From: Tribonema minus | Taxonomy: Eukaryota; Sar; Xanthophyceae; Tribonematales; Tribonemataceae | DNA: 64,000 nucleotides | Direction: 5' to 3' | Assembly: GCA_017506865.1 (NCBI GenBank) | Contig: JAFCMP010000235.1 | Span: 744,001-808,000, forward strand | Part shown: positions 1 through 9,275 of the stretch, piece after piece | Layout of the letters: every line of letters starts with the position of its first letter | How positions within the stretch are numbered: the first letter of the stretch is position 1 | Made by a program: the position numbers and the translations under genes | The notes under the pieces: model-generated | The model's database searches: none | Told to the model about the DNA's origin: nothing | Seen by the model: the letters and a program-made list of their open reading frames with translations, nothing else

Positions 1-320
1 TCCATCCGCAGCTTCGTGGCGAGCTGCTTCCGGGTGACCCCCCCCCATGTCTGCAGACTCGCAGGGTGTACCACTGCTATCTGGAAGCCCTTCCGGCGGC
101 TCAGAACGTCATCGTACATGATGAATCCATGCACGATGCCAAAAGTCTCGGTGTGCAGCTGGAAGACGAGACGCTTGGCGCCATCGTGCAGCTCGCACGC
201 GTCCAGAGAGTATCTGGATTGCATGGCTTGAGGCAGCTGCTGCCACCACTCGTCGAACGAAGCGTCGTCTGCCGGAAAGTCACGACTGCAAAATCGCGCA
301 AGAATGAGCTCCACACTCAT
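1..320 (-). CDS. Hypothetical protein, N-terminal part; runs off the left edge
   Basis: An open frame starts at an ATG (318-320) and stays open for 106 codons to the window edge, so the gene is partial. The protein begins MSVELILARF and continues through FDEWWQQLPQAM, LHDGAKRLVFQLHTETFG and VHGFIMYDDVLSRRKGF. I do not recognise a domain. That it is, or was, a real gene is supported by a decayed copy of its first about 40 codons on the same strand at 5870-6005, where the alignment includes the start region and the segment around the WW pair. Its neighbourhood is repeat-rich, so it may belong to a multicopy family or a mobile element. The upstream side (321-900) is GC-rich. Confidence 0.5.
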   Translation of the reverse strand, partial: MSVELILARFCSRDFPADDASFDEWWQQLPQAMQSRYSLDACELHDGAKRLVFQLHTETFGIVHGFIMYDDVLSRRKGFQIAVVHPASLQTWGGVTRKQLATKLRM

Positions 321-2751
321 GGTGTCCTTCCTTCGGCTGCTGCGCACACGCAGAGTATTTCGAATTCTGCAGATCTTTTGTTGGTTCATCTTTCCAACTT
401 CCAAACATATGTGATGATGCTCAGCAGTCACCCCACACTGTGCGCTCCACGCAATGGCCCCGCGGGTTCGGCCACGCAATGGCCCCGCGCCGGCGGGTTG
501 GGCGCGGCGGGCGCCGCCGCGGCTTCCACCACGCAAGCGCAAGCGTGCAACCTGGCGTGGTGGCTGACCTGCGGCGCTGGCGTAGCAGCAGCTGCTCTCG
601 GCGTGCACACCGCCCGTGTCTCGGGCGCAGGCAGCATCAACCAGGAGACTCCGCGAGACCACGCCGTGGACATTGGAAGAGCAGCACGGCAGTGCCGCCG
701 CCAAGCAGTGGCCCGCGCTCACGCCTGGCGAGTTGAAGATTCACCACCAATCTTCTGCTGTATGGCACCACGCTCGCAAGGCAAGTGACATCTCTCCCGC
801 AGATCAGCACGCAGAGATTGATGTGCCGGGTCGCAAACGGAGTGTGTTTTGTTGCGTGCGTACATGAACATGAGGTCGTAGGCGGAGATCTAGCAACGTG
901 TAGTGCACGCACATGACGTGCAGCAGGGGCTAGGCCTAATCCTCGGGAGATGAGACCCTGTTCTGTCGACGCTGCGCGCTCGTCTAGAACTGGGACATAC
1001 CGCGCTTTTGCTGCCAAGGTACGCGAACGCGTTGGCTGCAGGCGCAGCTGGCTTACTTGTACGTTGATGGAGTTCGCAGGTCTCATGAACGCTAGCGCGC
1101 CTGAGCAGTGAGCTTACACTCAGGGTGATGCATCCGCCCCGCTGCGGCGTGTGGGTCGTCGGGTAACAGCGTATGGGCACTGACATGTTTCTGCGTGCTA
1201 TACACATCGTGCACACAGCTGGTCTGCAGTCAGCCGGCTTCTTTAGCAGCGTGGTGTGTTGGCCGACACCATGTTGCATGTGATGTGCGTAAGTACAGCC
1301 AGTGCAGCACTGTCAGACATGTTGCAGATATTGCGCGTGCTACTGCATGCGCCTGCAGGGATAGTTTAAGGTGGATTCGACTTTTACATTTGCAGTGTGC
1401 CGAGATCCTCTGCAGTTGTTATGCATACCTTGAAGCAAGAGTGCCAATACATATCTGACAGGCGTTGTGCGCTCCTTTTGTTTTTGCCTGCTGCCCCTGT
1501 CCCGAAAGTGGAAGGTGATGCGCAGGCAAAATTCTTGGAAGTAAGTGGCGCCAGTGGCTGCAATCAAGCAGGCCAGCCAACGACGGTACATGCGACGGTA
1601 TCGGAGTCAACCTCCTGTTTTCCAACATCCTGTTAAGCAAGGTACGTGCTCACACTCTATGTAGTCAAACTCAATACTGCTTGCGTACAACTGCTCTGAG
1701 GGCGCTTGTGGTAATGGCTCTTGCGATAGATACGCGGCACTGCTTGATCACATTTCGGCAGTGCATGACTGCTGCAATCATCAATTAGCATAATTTCATG
1801 TTGAAGTAACTACCCTTCAGCACATGACAACTGTGAGGGATGGCAGCAACTCGTCAAGGATGCAGTGCTTTGACCGCTTGAATGAAATCATCACATCACC
1901 CACCAGCACCTGCTTGGTTTTGCTCCCCATGCAGGTTTGACAATGAGCCGCGGCTAGCTACGACCACAAGGACTACACTACAGCAGCCGATGCTCGCCGA
2001 TGCCACTGGTACAACACTTGGTGCGACACGTGTGCGGGCGATTACGCCTACAGCGCATCATGCTGTCACCACTGGTGGACGAATGCTACAGGCGGCGATT
2101 TCGCTATTAAGTAGCTGCCATGAGCTGGCTACGGCAGTATTGTTATCCTCATCAAGGACCTGCATAGATTTGGAAGTAGTTGCCATTGTGCATTAGCACT
2201 GTTGTGGAGTGTGGCGAACGATACACCAGTGGTTCAACTCGAAGTAGTGTAGTTACATGGTTCTTCTCATCCCAGGGGGTCTTTCTCTAGTGAGGGGGCA
2301 CATCGCATGCGACCACGGATTAGTGCGTGGCACACCAGCAACGCCTGTTTTGGACGCTTGCTGGCGAGGCACCATGAATGATCATTTAATTCTTGCGTGG
2401 CTGCACAGACACCTCTTTATGCTCTGGTGCTTTTCATTTGTACGCTCTCCCCAATGCTGTACTTGAAGTGTCTGTTTCTTGGACACTACCCGCAGATTCA
2501 CATCACACAAGAGGCGATGCATTCACCCGCCAACTGCACAGAGCAACAGAGCTTGGACCTTCATTGTTGCACACTTGTACTTGCTCTCTCGGATTGCAAT
2601 GTGAGTATGACCGACATCAAGGCTTGCGATGCTGAACAGGTGGTGGTGAGGATGCACTGCAGGTGATGTGACAACTGAGGCATGCATACATGGGTGTTCA
2701 GAAAGTTTTGTGCTAGCTGACGCTCATTTTGATGCGGTCATAAGAGTTGGA

Positions 2752-2788
2752 GGGGGGTAGGGGGGGGAAGGGGGGGGGGGGGGGGGGG
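2752..2788. repeat. G-tract with quadruplex potential
   Basis: A 37-base stretch made almost only of G on the + strand, with three interruptions of one or two bases and an unbroken run of 19 G at 2770-2788. On this strand it could form a G-quadruplex. Such runs are also prone to length error in sequencing, so the exact length is uncertain. Confidence 0.8.
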
Positions 2789-2981
2789 CACTTCCGCTGC
2801 CATTTCACATGACCTCTCAGGGCAGACGGACGCATATTTGCCTTGTTATTCGAGTGCTGGTATATGGCAGTCCCTCTGAACCTGTAAATCTAGAGGATTG
2901 AACTTATGAGTGAGTTGTGCTGATTTTTTGCACGTCCAGACTGCCTGTTGGCAAGGCTGCAGTTCAGATCATTGAACCAAA

Positions 2982-3083
2982 TTGAATGCATCCACTCATG
3001 TCAAGCTAAGATCGATCACACCATTGAATGATCGATCACACCATTGAATGCATCTACTCATGCCGAGCTAAGATCGTCACACC
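2982..3083. repeat. Imperfect tandem duplication (about 45-60 bp unit)
   Basis: The unit TTGAATGCATCCACTCATG followed by an AAGCTAAGATCG-type segment occurs at 2982-3028 and again, slightly changed, at 3043-3083. Between them the 21-base core GATCGATCACACCATTGAATG is itself doubled. Confidence 0.75.
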
Positions 3084-3107
3084 ACACATTTGGTAAGGTC
3101 AACTGCA

Positions 3108-3175
3108 ACATGATGTTGAGGTTGCGATGTTGTGTTTCGAGAGTGGACTGACTGATGGGGACAGCATAAAGCAGT
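3108..3175 (+). repeat. Dispersed repeat, copy 1
   Basis: About 68 bp beginning ACATGATGTTGAGGTTG and ending GGGGACAGCATAAAGCAG. A near-identical copy lies at 4284-4349 and a more diverged, split copy at 6031-6126 just before the CW-protein start codon. Same orientation in all three. The family is unknown. Confidence 0.75.
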
Positions 3176-3559
3176 TCAACTGCAACTTGAAAGGCAGCTG
3201 CGCTGCCGGAGTCCTGGGTCGTAGGCCCAGACCCCCAACGCGGGATTGTGTGCGGTTGAGCGCGCTGCTGTACGCGCTTGACCTTAGGGGCGTGTGCAAG
3301 AAACTGTGTTATGCAAAAAAGACACAAAACCATTAGCGACGGCTCCCGGAACACATAGGGTGAGCCTAAGCGCATTCCATTTCCCACCCAACTACAGCTA
3401 CCACTACGACCACTTCATACCCTCCCCCTGCAGTTGCAAAACTCCCAGCAATTGCTTCACTGTAATCCAGCTCCAGCACACATGTCCGCCCTCAGCTCGC
3501 GGGAGACACTTCAGTGCCATTGTGGTTGCAGCAAGCCCCACTATGTGATGCCGTCACAG

Positions 3560-3905
3560 TCAGGTCCGGCAAAGCTGCTGCTGCCGCTGCTGCTGGCAAG
3601 CGCGCAGGCTTAATGCGCTCTAGCCCCCCCTTGCATCCTGATACAGGCAACACTCCAGAGGAGTGGTTGCAGCAATCATGGGCGCCATTAATCTAAAGGC
3701 CCCAAGATAGTGCCTCCGTAAGCAGGTGCGGAACGAATGCAGGACCTGCTGCTGCTGCTGCTGCTGCTGCCAACGAGTCCACAAGTGCGCTCTAAACCCT
3801 AGCGCCGCCCTGAGCGGTGCTGTTTCAATTTGCATCTGGACAACATTCCAGAGGGGTAGGTATAGCAATTCTGGGCGCTAACAGGCGCCAGGGATAGTGC
3901 CAATG
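3560..3905. repeat. Degenerate tandem pair of about 180 bp with CTG/GCTGCT tracts
   Basis: Two diverged units follow each other. Each has a GCTGCTGCT-rich part (3568-3600 and 3748-3770), then a CAACACTCCAGAGGAGTGG-like segment (3650 and 3842), then a TAGTGCC segment (3709 and 3895). The repeat looks old. No coding sense is evident. Confidence 0.55.
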
Positions 3906-4283
3906 ATAGGGCCAATGCACGCCCTGCTAACCCTAACCCTCACTGCCAACCTTGCTTGACCTTCGAGCTGCTTCCAGTGTTGCAGCCGGCGTTTGACACG
4001 TGTCAAAATGACACGCGTCACTTAGTGAATCTGCGTACTCTAAGCCCTCTGAGCCTGTCCACGTGTCAATAAAAATGCCACGTGGCACACTTTAGCGCGT
4101 TTTTTCTCCCTCGTGCCGAGGCATGCAGCGGCCGCGGACGGCGGCGACCCCAGGGAAATTCGCCAGTCCGCGCGGCTCTCGCCCAAGCCCCAGCCGCCAG
4201 CGTCTCTCGGCCTGCGTCACGAGATGTGGCATCAAACGTGATCTGGCACCAAACTCGACGGAAGCCTAGGGTCTACGACAGGA

Positions 4284-4349
4284 ACATGATGTTGAGGTTG
4301 CAATGTTGTGTTTGAAAGTGGACTGACTGGTGGGGACAGCAAAAAGCAG
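4284..4349 (+). repeat. Dispersed repeat, copy 2
   Basis: Near-identical to 3108-3175: the same order of ACATGATGTTGAGGTTG, AATGTTGTGTTTG, GTGGACTGACTGG and GGGGACAGCAAAAAGCAG. Confidence 0.75.
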
Positions 4350-5045
4350 CTGCAGCGATGGCAGGTACTTCAGGTGTATATCTCTGCAATGAACGTACGC
4401 TAGAAGTATACAACTAGGCAGGTTGATGTCAATGAAGATGCCCCAGTGTTAATGATCGCAGCACAGCTCCTTGTGCGTTGCATGCAGCCTCTGTCAGAAA
4501 GGTTGCGCATACATGCCAACATCAGTGTCAGCGCTAGTCACTTCAGGTTTATGCCTCTGCGATGTCCGTGACTTCTATCCGTTAAGATAGGTCAAACTTA
4601 TATGTGTCGTGTCGCCGCACGTTTGGTTCAAGGCCCGTTCACCACCTTCTACACTACGCGCATTCAAGAGCGCTGTCAACAGCTGCTGCACCTCCTGTGT
4701 TTTGGGCTACCAGCTGGAGCTGGCCTACCGAACACGTGAGACCTTTCCATACTGAACACCCATGCTATTGAACGCTCAAGAAAAGCTTGCACACAGAAGT
4801 CTTTTTGACTGGTGGATACGGTGGTACTGTTTGACTCGTGGCCAATGACTGCAGCAGCGGCGACCACGGTTATCGGTGGAAGGCACTTGCGGCTAACCAT
4901 CCTTTTGTCACCTAGAGCTCTCCGATCTTTTGATTCGTTTCCATGTGCCCACATTGCCCCTTGTTGTCACAGCAGCGACTTGCCATTCCCCAACCTGGCG
5001 CCGCCTCCTGCTGCAAGCGCTCTCCTGCATCCCTCTGCACCTGGG

Positions 5046-5495
5046 ATGATTGCACTTCTAGATTCACTCATGCTCCCTTGTGCTGAAGAGGCACGCGCGC
5101 TTGTCCAGGAGGGCGATGCTGGCGATGCTTTGCTGGTTGTACCGGAGGCTGGCGTGGACGACCATGAGCAGCTTGAGCACCCTCATGGCATCCTCGGTCA
5201 TGACGACGATCCATTTTCCCCAGTCCTGCACGACATCTTTGGCGATGACAACGCTGCAATTCCGCCGCTTCCACAAGGCATATTCGGCGACGACGCCGCT
5301 GCAGCTTCCCCAGGGCCCGTCGAAGCCGATATCAACCAACAGCAGCAGGCGCATGAACAGTTCCAGGATGCCCTCAAAGCAGCCGCGAAAGGACAGGACT
5401 CTGATCATGAGCGCAACGCTGACACGGAGCCGCTGTATCTGCCTGCAGACATTGGTGGCGGTGCTTATGTTGACTGTCAGCGTTCGCCCCAGTGA
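5046..5495 (+). CDS. Hypothetical acidic protein inside an inverted duplication
   Basis: Frame of 149 codons from ATG 5046 to a stop at 5493-5495. The product is acidic, with loosely repeated short motifs (HGILGHDD, HDIFGDDN, QGIFGDDA) and a Gln-rich stretch. No known domain is recognised. Much of it lies in the left arm of an inverted duplication, and the right arm (5516-5790) encodes a clearly related but interrupted protein on the other strand. The protein-level similarity between arms suggests that a coding sequence was duplicated, not random DNA. It may be a fragment of the family seen at the left edge, because a decayed copy of that gene's start lies just beyond the right arm on the same strand as that arm. 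Confidence 0.3.
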   Translation: MIALLDSLMLPCAEEARALVQEGDAGDALLVVPEAGVDDHEQLEHPHGILGHDDDPFSPVLHDIFGDDNAAIPPLPQGIFGDDAAAASPGPVEADINQQQQAHEQFQDALKAAAKGQDSDHERNADTEPLYLPADIGGGAYVDCQRSPQ

Positions 5496-5790
5496 CAGAG
5501 AGCAGCTACAGCAACTCCGTGTCAGCGTTGCGCTCATGATCAGAGTCCTGTCCCCACGCGGCTGCCCAGGCGTTGAGGGCGTCGTTGATACGCCGGCTGC
5601 TGTCAATATCGGTTTCGACGGGCCCTGCGGATACTGCAGCGTCGTCGTCGCCGAATATGCCTTGTACAAGCATTGCCAAAGACGTCATGCAGGACTGGGG
5701 GAAATGGATCGTCGTCATGGCCGAGGATGCCATGAGGGTGCTCAAGTAGCTCATGGTCTTCCACGTCAGCCTCCGGTACAACCAGCAAGG
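5131..5790. repeat. Inverted duplication, arms about 298 and 275 bp, 87-bp loop
   Basis: The left arm 5131-5428 is the reverse complement of the right arm 5516-5790, with a spacer at 5429-5515. Matching landmarks are GGACAGGACTCTGATCATGA (left) against its complement near 5530, and the segment around CCTCATGGCATCCTCGG against its complement near 5725. The right arm lacks one block of the left arm and has several small changes. A transcript through both arms would fold into a long hairpin. Confidence 0.85.
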
Positions 5791-5869
5791 GCCCTGAGGA
5801 GTCGGGGCTGGGTGGCTAGCCATGAAGTCTTTGTAGATGTTGGACAGACCTCTTGACCCATCTGCAAAC

Positions 5870-6005
5870 GAAGGTGATGCAGAAAAACAACTGGCATCCG
5901 AGAGTATCTGCGTGTCTTAAAGTAGCTGCCACCAATCATCGAATGAGGCTGCGTCCGAGAAAAGTCACGACTACGAACTCGCTGAGAGTGGAGCACACTC
6001 TCTCT
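5870..6005 (-). pseudogene. Decayed copy of the 5' part of the gene at 1-320
   Basis: Read on the minus strand this matches 205-320: GTCGTGACTTT, TGGTGGCAGC and AGATACTCT occur in the same order with the same spacing. The reading frame is not kept and the start codon is not conserved. It lies immediately beyond the right arm of the inverted duplication and on the strand on which that arm is protein-like, so both may come from one duplicated locus. Confidence 0.6.
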
Positions 6006-6030
6006 GCCATTTTCCTTTCTCCACCATCAA

Positions 6031-6126
6031 CTGCATGTTGAGGTTGAAAGAGTTGACGCGCGTAGTGTGCACCTGAGCTCGTGATTTGCATCGGTGGGCT
6101 GGACAGCTCTGATGGGGACAGCAAAA
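6031..6126 (+). repeat. Dispersed repeat, copy 3 (diverged, split)
   Basis: Contains GCATGTTGAGGTTG at its left and GATGGGGACAGCAAAA at its right, the two ends of the repeat seen at 3108 and 4284, with unrelated sequence between. The right half contains the start codon I chose for the CW-domain gene, so the first codons of that gene may derive from the repeat. Confidence 0.5.
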
Positions 6127-6918
6127 AACACCGGCATCGATGGCAAGCACCGCCGAACCGCAGCTAAATCTGCAGCTGCGGCCTTCCATAGAGCTGCCAC
6201 AGACAACCTGTGCCCGACCAGCACTTCGCAGAGTAATCACGAGGCATACTACGAATCCGACTCAAGCTCTCAGGACTTGCAAAGCCTGCCGGCTTGGCTG
6301 CTGGAGGCCGACAGCACAGACGACGACAGCAGCGTGGCAGCAGTTCCCAGCGCAGACCCACAGGGAGCGGGGGTGGGCTTTGCCGCCGGCGGGGACTTGG
6401 GAGAGCGTTTGTGGGCACAGTGCGACGCCTGCAGGAAATGGCGCCAGCTGCCAAAACATGTAAGCGCCACGCAGCTGCCCGCCAAGTGGTACTGCAAGAT
6501 GAACGCAACGGATGATACACAGCACGGGAGCTGCGACGACCCCGAGGAGCCCTTTGCGGAGCAGAGGTCGCCTGCCGTCCCGCAATCAGAGCCGCTGCAT
6601 CTGCGGAGGCGCGTTGAGACGCGGGAGGCGACGCTCCGCACATTCTGCGGCAGCTGGGCGAGGCGGCTCGCTCTCGAGGAGCATGCGAGTGCTCGCAACT
6701 CGGCGCAGGAGAGCGGCGGACGCGCGGGCGGCATGATGTGGGTGCAGTGCTCCGCATGCTCCAAGTGGCGCTACATATGGTGCAATGCCACTACGGCCGC
6801 GGCGGAGCGGTGGTTCTGCGTTCAGAACACGTATGACGAGAGCATGGCGAGCTGCAGCGCGCCTCAGGAGACGGCATTGGATGCCATGTTCTTGCAGCGT
6901 GCTGTGAGCGATGGATGA
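6112..6918 (+). CDS. Protein with two CW-type zinc fingers
   Basis: Single exon, 268 residues from ATG 6112. Residues about 101-146 form one CW domain (WAQCDACRKWRQLP, then KWYC and a final SCDDPEE). Residues about 209-252 form a second (WVQCSACSKWR, then RWFC and ASCSAPQE). Both keep the Trp and Cys pattern W-x2-C-x2-C-x-KWR ... W-x-C ... C. CW domains in plants and animals read methylated lysine 4 of histone H3, so a nuclear chromatin-reader role is likely. The second finger has the shorter insert between KWR and WxC. The N-terminal 90 residues are Ser/Ala/Asp-rich and probably disordered. Tandem CW fingers with nothing else are uncommon. The ATG lies in a dispersed repeat, so an upstream exon cannot be excluded. 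Confidence 0.8.
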   Translation: MGTAKNTGIDGKHRRTAAKSAAAAFHRAATDNLCPTSTSQSNHEAYYESDSSSQDLQSLPAWLLEADSTDDDSSVAAVPSADPQGAGVGFAAGGDLGERLWAQCDACRKWRQLPKHVSATQLPAKWYCKMNATDDTQHGSCDDPEEPFAEQRSPAVPQSEPLHLRRRVETREATLRTFCGSWARRLALEEHASARNSAQESGGRAGGMMWVQCSACSKWRYIWCNATTAAAERWFCVQNTYDESMASCSAPQETALDAMFLQRAVSDG

Positions 6919-8323
6919 CCTGCCGTCTGATAGCATCAGTGAGTGATGGTTTTGTGTCAGTACGCAGCGTATGTGCCGTTGCGGAGGGCTCGCACTACAC
7001 GCGAGTCCTTACTAGCCTTCGTGAGTGGCGTGGGCCTTTGCAAGTCATGCATTGCATAGACACGCTGGAATGTACATGGCATGATCATATGTCACAGCGC
7101 ATTGCATGTGATCTTGTGGTTCATTCCACACATACAGACAGCTGTTTGTGAAGGACCTTTATAAATGTGGAGAGAGCGTGAGCAGACAGTAGCCATGTGT
7201 TTGGTGTGTCCTGCTTGCATTTTGTGTGTGCTTTGCAACTACGTCGGCACTATATCGTGCACACGTGCATGCATGCAGTGGTAGCTACAACTCCTGTGGG
7301 TGTCATGCTTTGGTGCATTAGTGATGTGCGCATTGCAATTCTTTTCAATGCTGCACTTTAGATTGACAACTGTCACCACACAGCCTGCTTTGAGCATGTG
7401 CTTGTGCCCACACACCTTTGAGTATTCGCATGCCAAGGAACATTTGCACATGGGTGTGTCAGATGAACTGAGAAGTGGAACTCCTATTTGTTCTGCTGCC
7501 CCTCATGATGAATGAGCTGCAAGTGCCAGTTGCAAGTTTTCACCATGTCGGCAGAACATAACTCGCTTTCTTGTCAAGAATTGCGCCTGACCGTATACAG
7601 TGGGATGGTCACATGCATTGGCGGGCAACAACGCTGCCCAGCAGACACCCAGTCCTGACAAGTGCACATCATCACCTGTGACCTCCATCGTGTATCCCAG
7701 GCTTTGGGAATGAGTGCTCTGGAACGAAGTGTGAGATCAGGCAAGGACAACACCTCTACATGATCCGGGAGGCGCGGTGATGCCATCAGGTGAGAGTACC
7801 TATACTGCCAGAGTACAAGGAGATTATAGCGTTGCAGCTCAACGACCATGTCACTACTGTTTAGCATGGTGTAGCGGCAGCACAATTCCTCTGCAGCGTG
7901 TCCACCAAAGCTCAGTGCGACAAAATAAGCACCTGGAAGTATATACTTGAATATGCCCGTGTGGATGTTTGCAACAACAAAAATCACTCACTGCATCCTT
8001 CATGTTATGCAGGCATTGTTGACAGCAGCATGACAGCAGCAGAGATCAATTAGGTCTAGCAAGTCCGAGCAACCAATCGTATTCGTATTCGTCTGAAGTG
8101 TAAGCTAATCACGTTACGGCAGCCTGCGACCCACGCATTCACCCCACTCGTCACAATACAAGCAAACACGCGAGGAGCACATCATCAGCTCCATACGTGC
8201 AATGCACATGGATTCAACAGCAAAGGTAACATGGAGGCATCGTGCTTGCCATCATCAGGGCGCATTGGTTTCAAGCTCTTTGATATTCACATTCACCACA
8301 TCAACACAAGCAATGAGAATGAG
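6919..8323. other. Intergenic, no gene recognised
   Basis: Downstream of both convergent genes (CW protein + and coiled-coil protein -). A 137-codon minus frame at 7574-7987 begins at a non-ATG codon and has no recognisable features. I see TG- and CA-rich low-complexity sequence (7100-7460) and nothing else. Confidence 0.5.
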
Positions 8324-9133
8324 CTAAAACAGCGCCAGCGGCGGCACCTTTGGTGGCCTCTCAGTGCGCCCATAGCTGCTCCCCCTGCTCCGTGTCTCGC
8401 TCCTATACGTCGCATAGCTAGCTTCGCTGCACATTGACATCGCTCGGCCGTGCCGCCGGTGCTGCCCCAGCGAACCTCCATGATCGCATGTAGCTGACAC
8501 TGCGCGCCGTGTGCTGCTGCCAAGGGAGGACGCCGATGAGCACTGCGCTGTTGTGAGTGCTGTTTGTTTGGCAACTACCTCTCGAAGGCCGCATAGCAAG
8601 GCGTGTTTCTCATGAAGCAGGCGTTTCCGATTCCCGTCGTCGATTGCAGGCAACCGGCTGCTGTTGTTGACTGCAGGTGCCATGGAACTTGATGATGCTG
8701 CTGAGACGCCTTTGGCGACGTGCCTGGCTTTGGGCATTACTGTGTCCAATCGGCTGTACATGCGTCGTAGAAAAGCGGTCGTCTGAACGTCTAATGCTGC
8801 GATCTCTCTACAGCTGGCGCTGCTTATGATGCCGCTGATGCCCGATCGGAAACCACTGTCGTCCCAGGCGCCACCATGATGAACAGGGTCCTCAACATGG
8901 CTCTTGGCAAGAGCGACGTCGTGCACGAGCCGCCGTATGCGAGTCTGCTCTGCCTCTCTCTCTAGTGTATACTTCCTCTCTAGCCGTCTCGCCTGCTTGG
9001 CGGAGGCACGAGCGAGCAGCTTCGTTCGGGCCTCCTCTGCTTCCCGTGCCTCGTGCAGGACTTGCAACAGGAAATCATCTGGCTGGTGCGCATGCTGCTT
9101 GTTCTGCTGCTGGTGTCCCGGACTCCCCGTCAT
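8324..9133 (-). CDS. Hypothetical coiled-coil protein, divergent from ODAD3
   Basis: Single exon of 269 residues from ATG 9133. Residues about 18-75 are highly charged and predicted coiled coil (HEAREAEEARTKLLARAS, then RRLERKYTLEREAEQTRIRR). The middle is Ser/Ala-rich with a second short helical part (LLHEKHALLCGLREVVAKQ). The C-terminal 70 residues are Ser/Arg-rich and likely disordered. I do not recognise the family. It shares a 142-bp upstream region with the ciliary gene ODAD3, which hints at co-expression and perhaps an axonemal role. That is inference from position only. Confidence 0.65.
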   Translation of the reverse strand: MTGSPGHQQQNKQHAHQPDDFLLQVLHEAREAEEARTKLLARASAKQARRLERKYTLEREAEQTRIRRLVHDVALAKSHVEDPVHHGGAWDDSGFRSGISGIISSASCREIAALDVQTTAFLRRMYSRLDTVMPKARHVAKGVSAASSSSMAPAVNNSSRLPAIDDGNRKRLLHEKHALLCGLREVVAKQTALTTAQCSSASSLGSSTRRAVSATCDHGGSLGQHRRHGRAMSMCSEASYATYRSETRSRGSSYGRTERPPKVPPLALF

Positions 9134-9275
9134 CTTCAGCCTTCAGTCATCACAGCTGTAGCACACACAGCCTGCAAGTCATGTGTTCTCGGGAGAAACG
9201 TAACCGCTACACACAACTTTTTGAACCCAGGCGGCAAGCAAAACCCTGCACACCGTGTTTAGAGGCAAGGCTACT
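9134..9275. promoter_or_regulatory. Shared upstream region of two divergent genes
   Basis: The start codons of the coiled-coil gene (-) and ODAD3 (+) are 142 bp apart, so both promoters and 5' leaders must fit here. I see no TATA box. GTAACCGCTACAC near 9200 faintly resembles half of an RFX X-box, the usual ciliary promoter element, but the match is weak. Confidence 0.4.

Larger units (their letters stand above)
321..5045. other. Gene-poor, repeat-bearing stretch
   Basis: I see no gene here with convincing protein features. Open frames up to about 150 codons occur but are Cys/Ser/Thr-rich in the manner of chance frames and start at non-ATG codons. The stretch holds a very GC-rich patch (about 460-700), a long G tract (2752-2788), several short dispersed or tandem repeats (listed separately), palindromic CACGTG-centred sequences near 3990 and 4070, and a two-unit telomere-like CCCTAA motif at 3927-3940. 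Confidence 0.5.

Noticed and set aside
7574-7987. 137-codon minus frame as a gene
   Set aside because: Non-ATG start, no features, between convergent gene ends.
9190-9215. RFX X-box in the ODAD3 promoter
   Set aside because: Only a half-like match; not called as a regulatory site.
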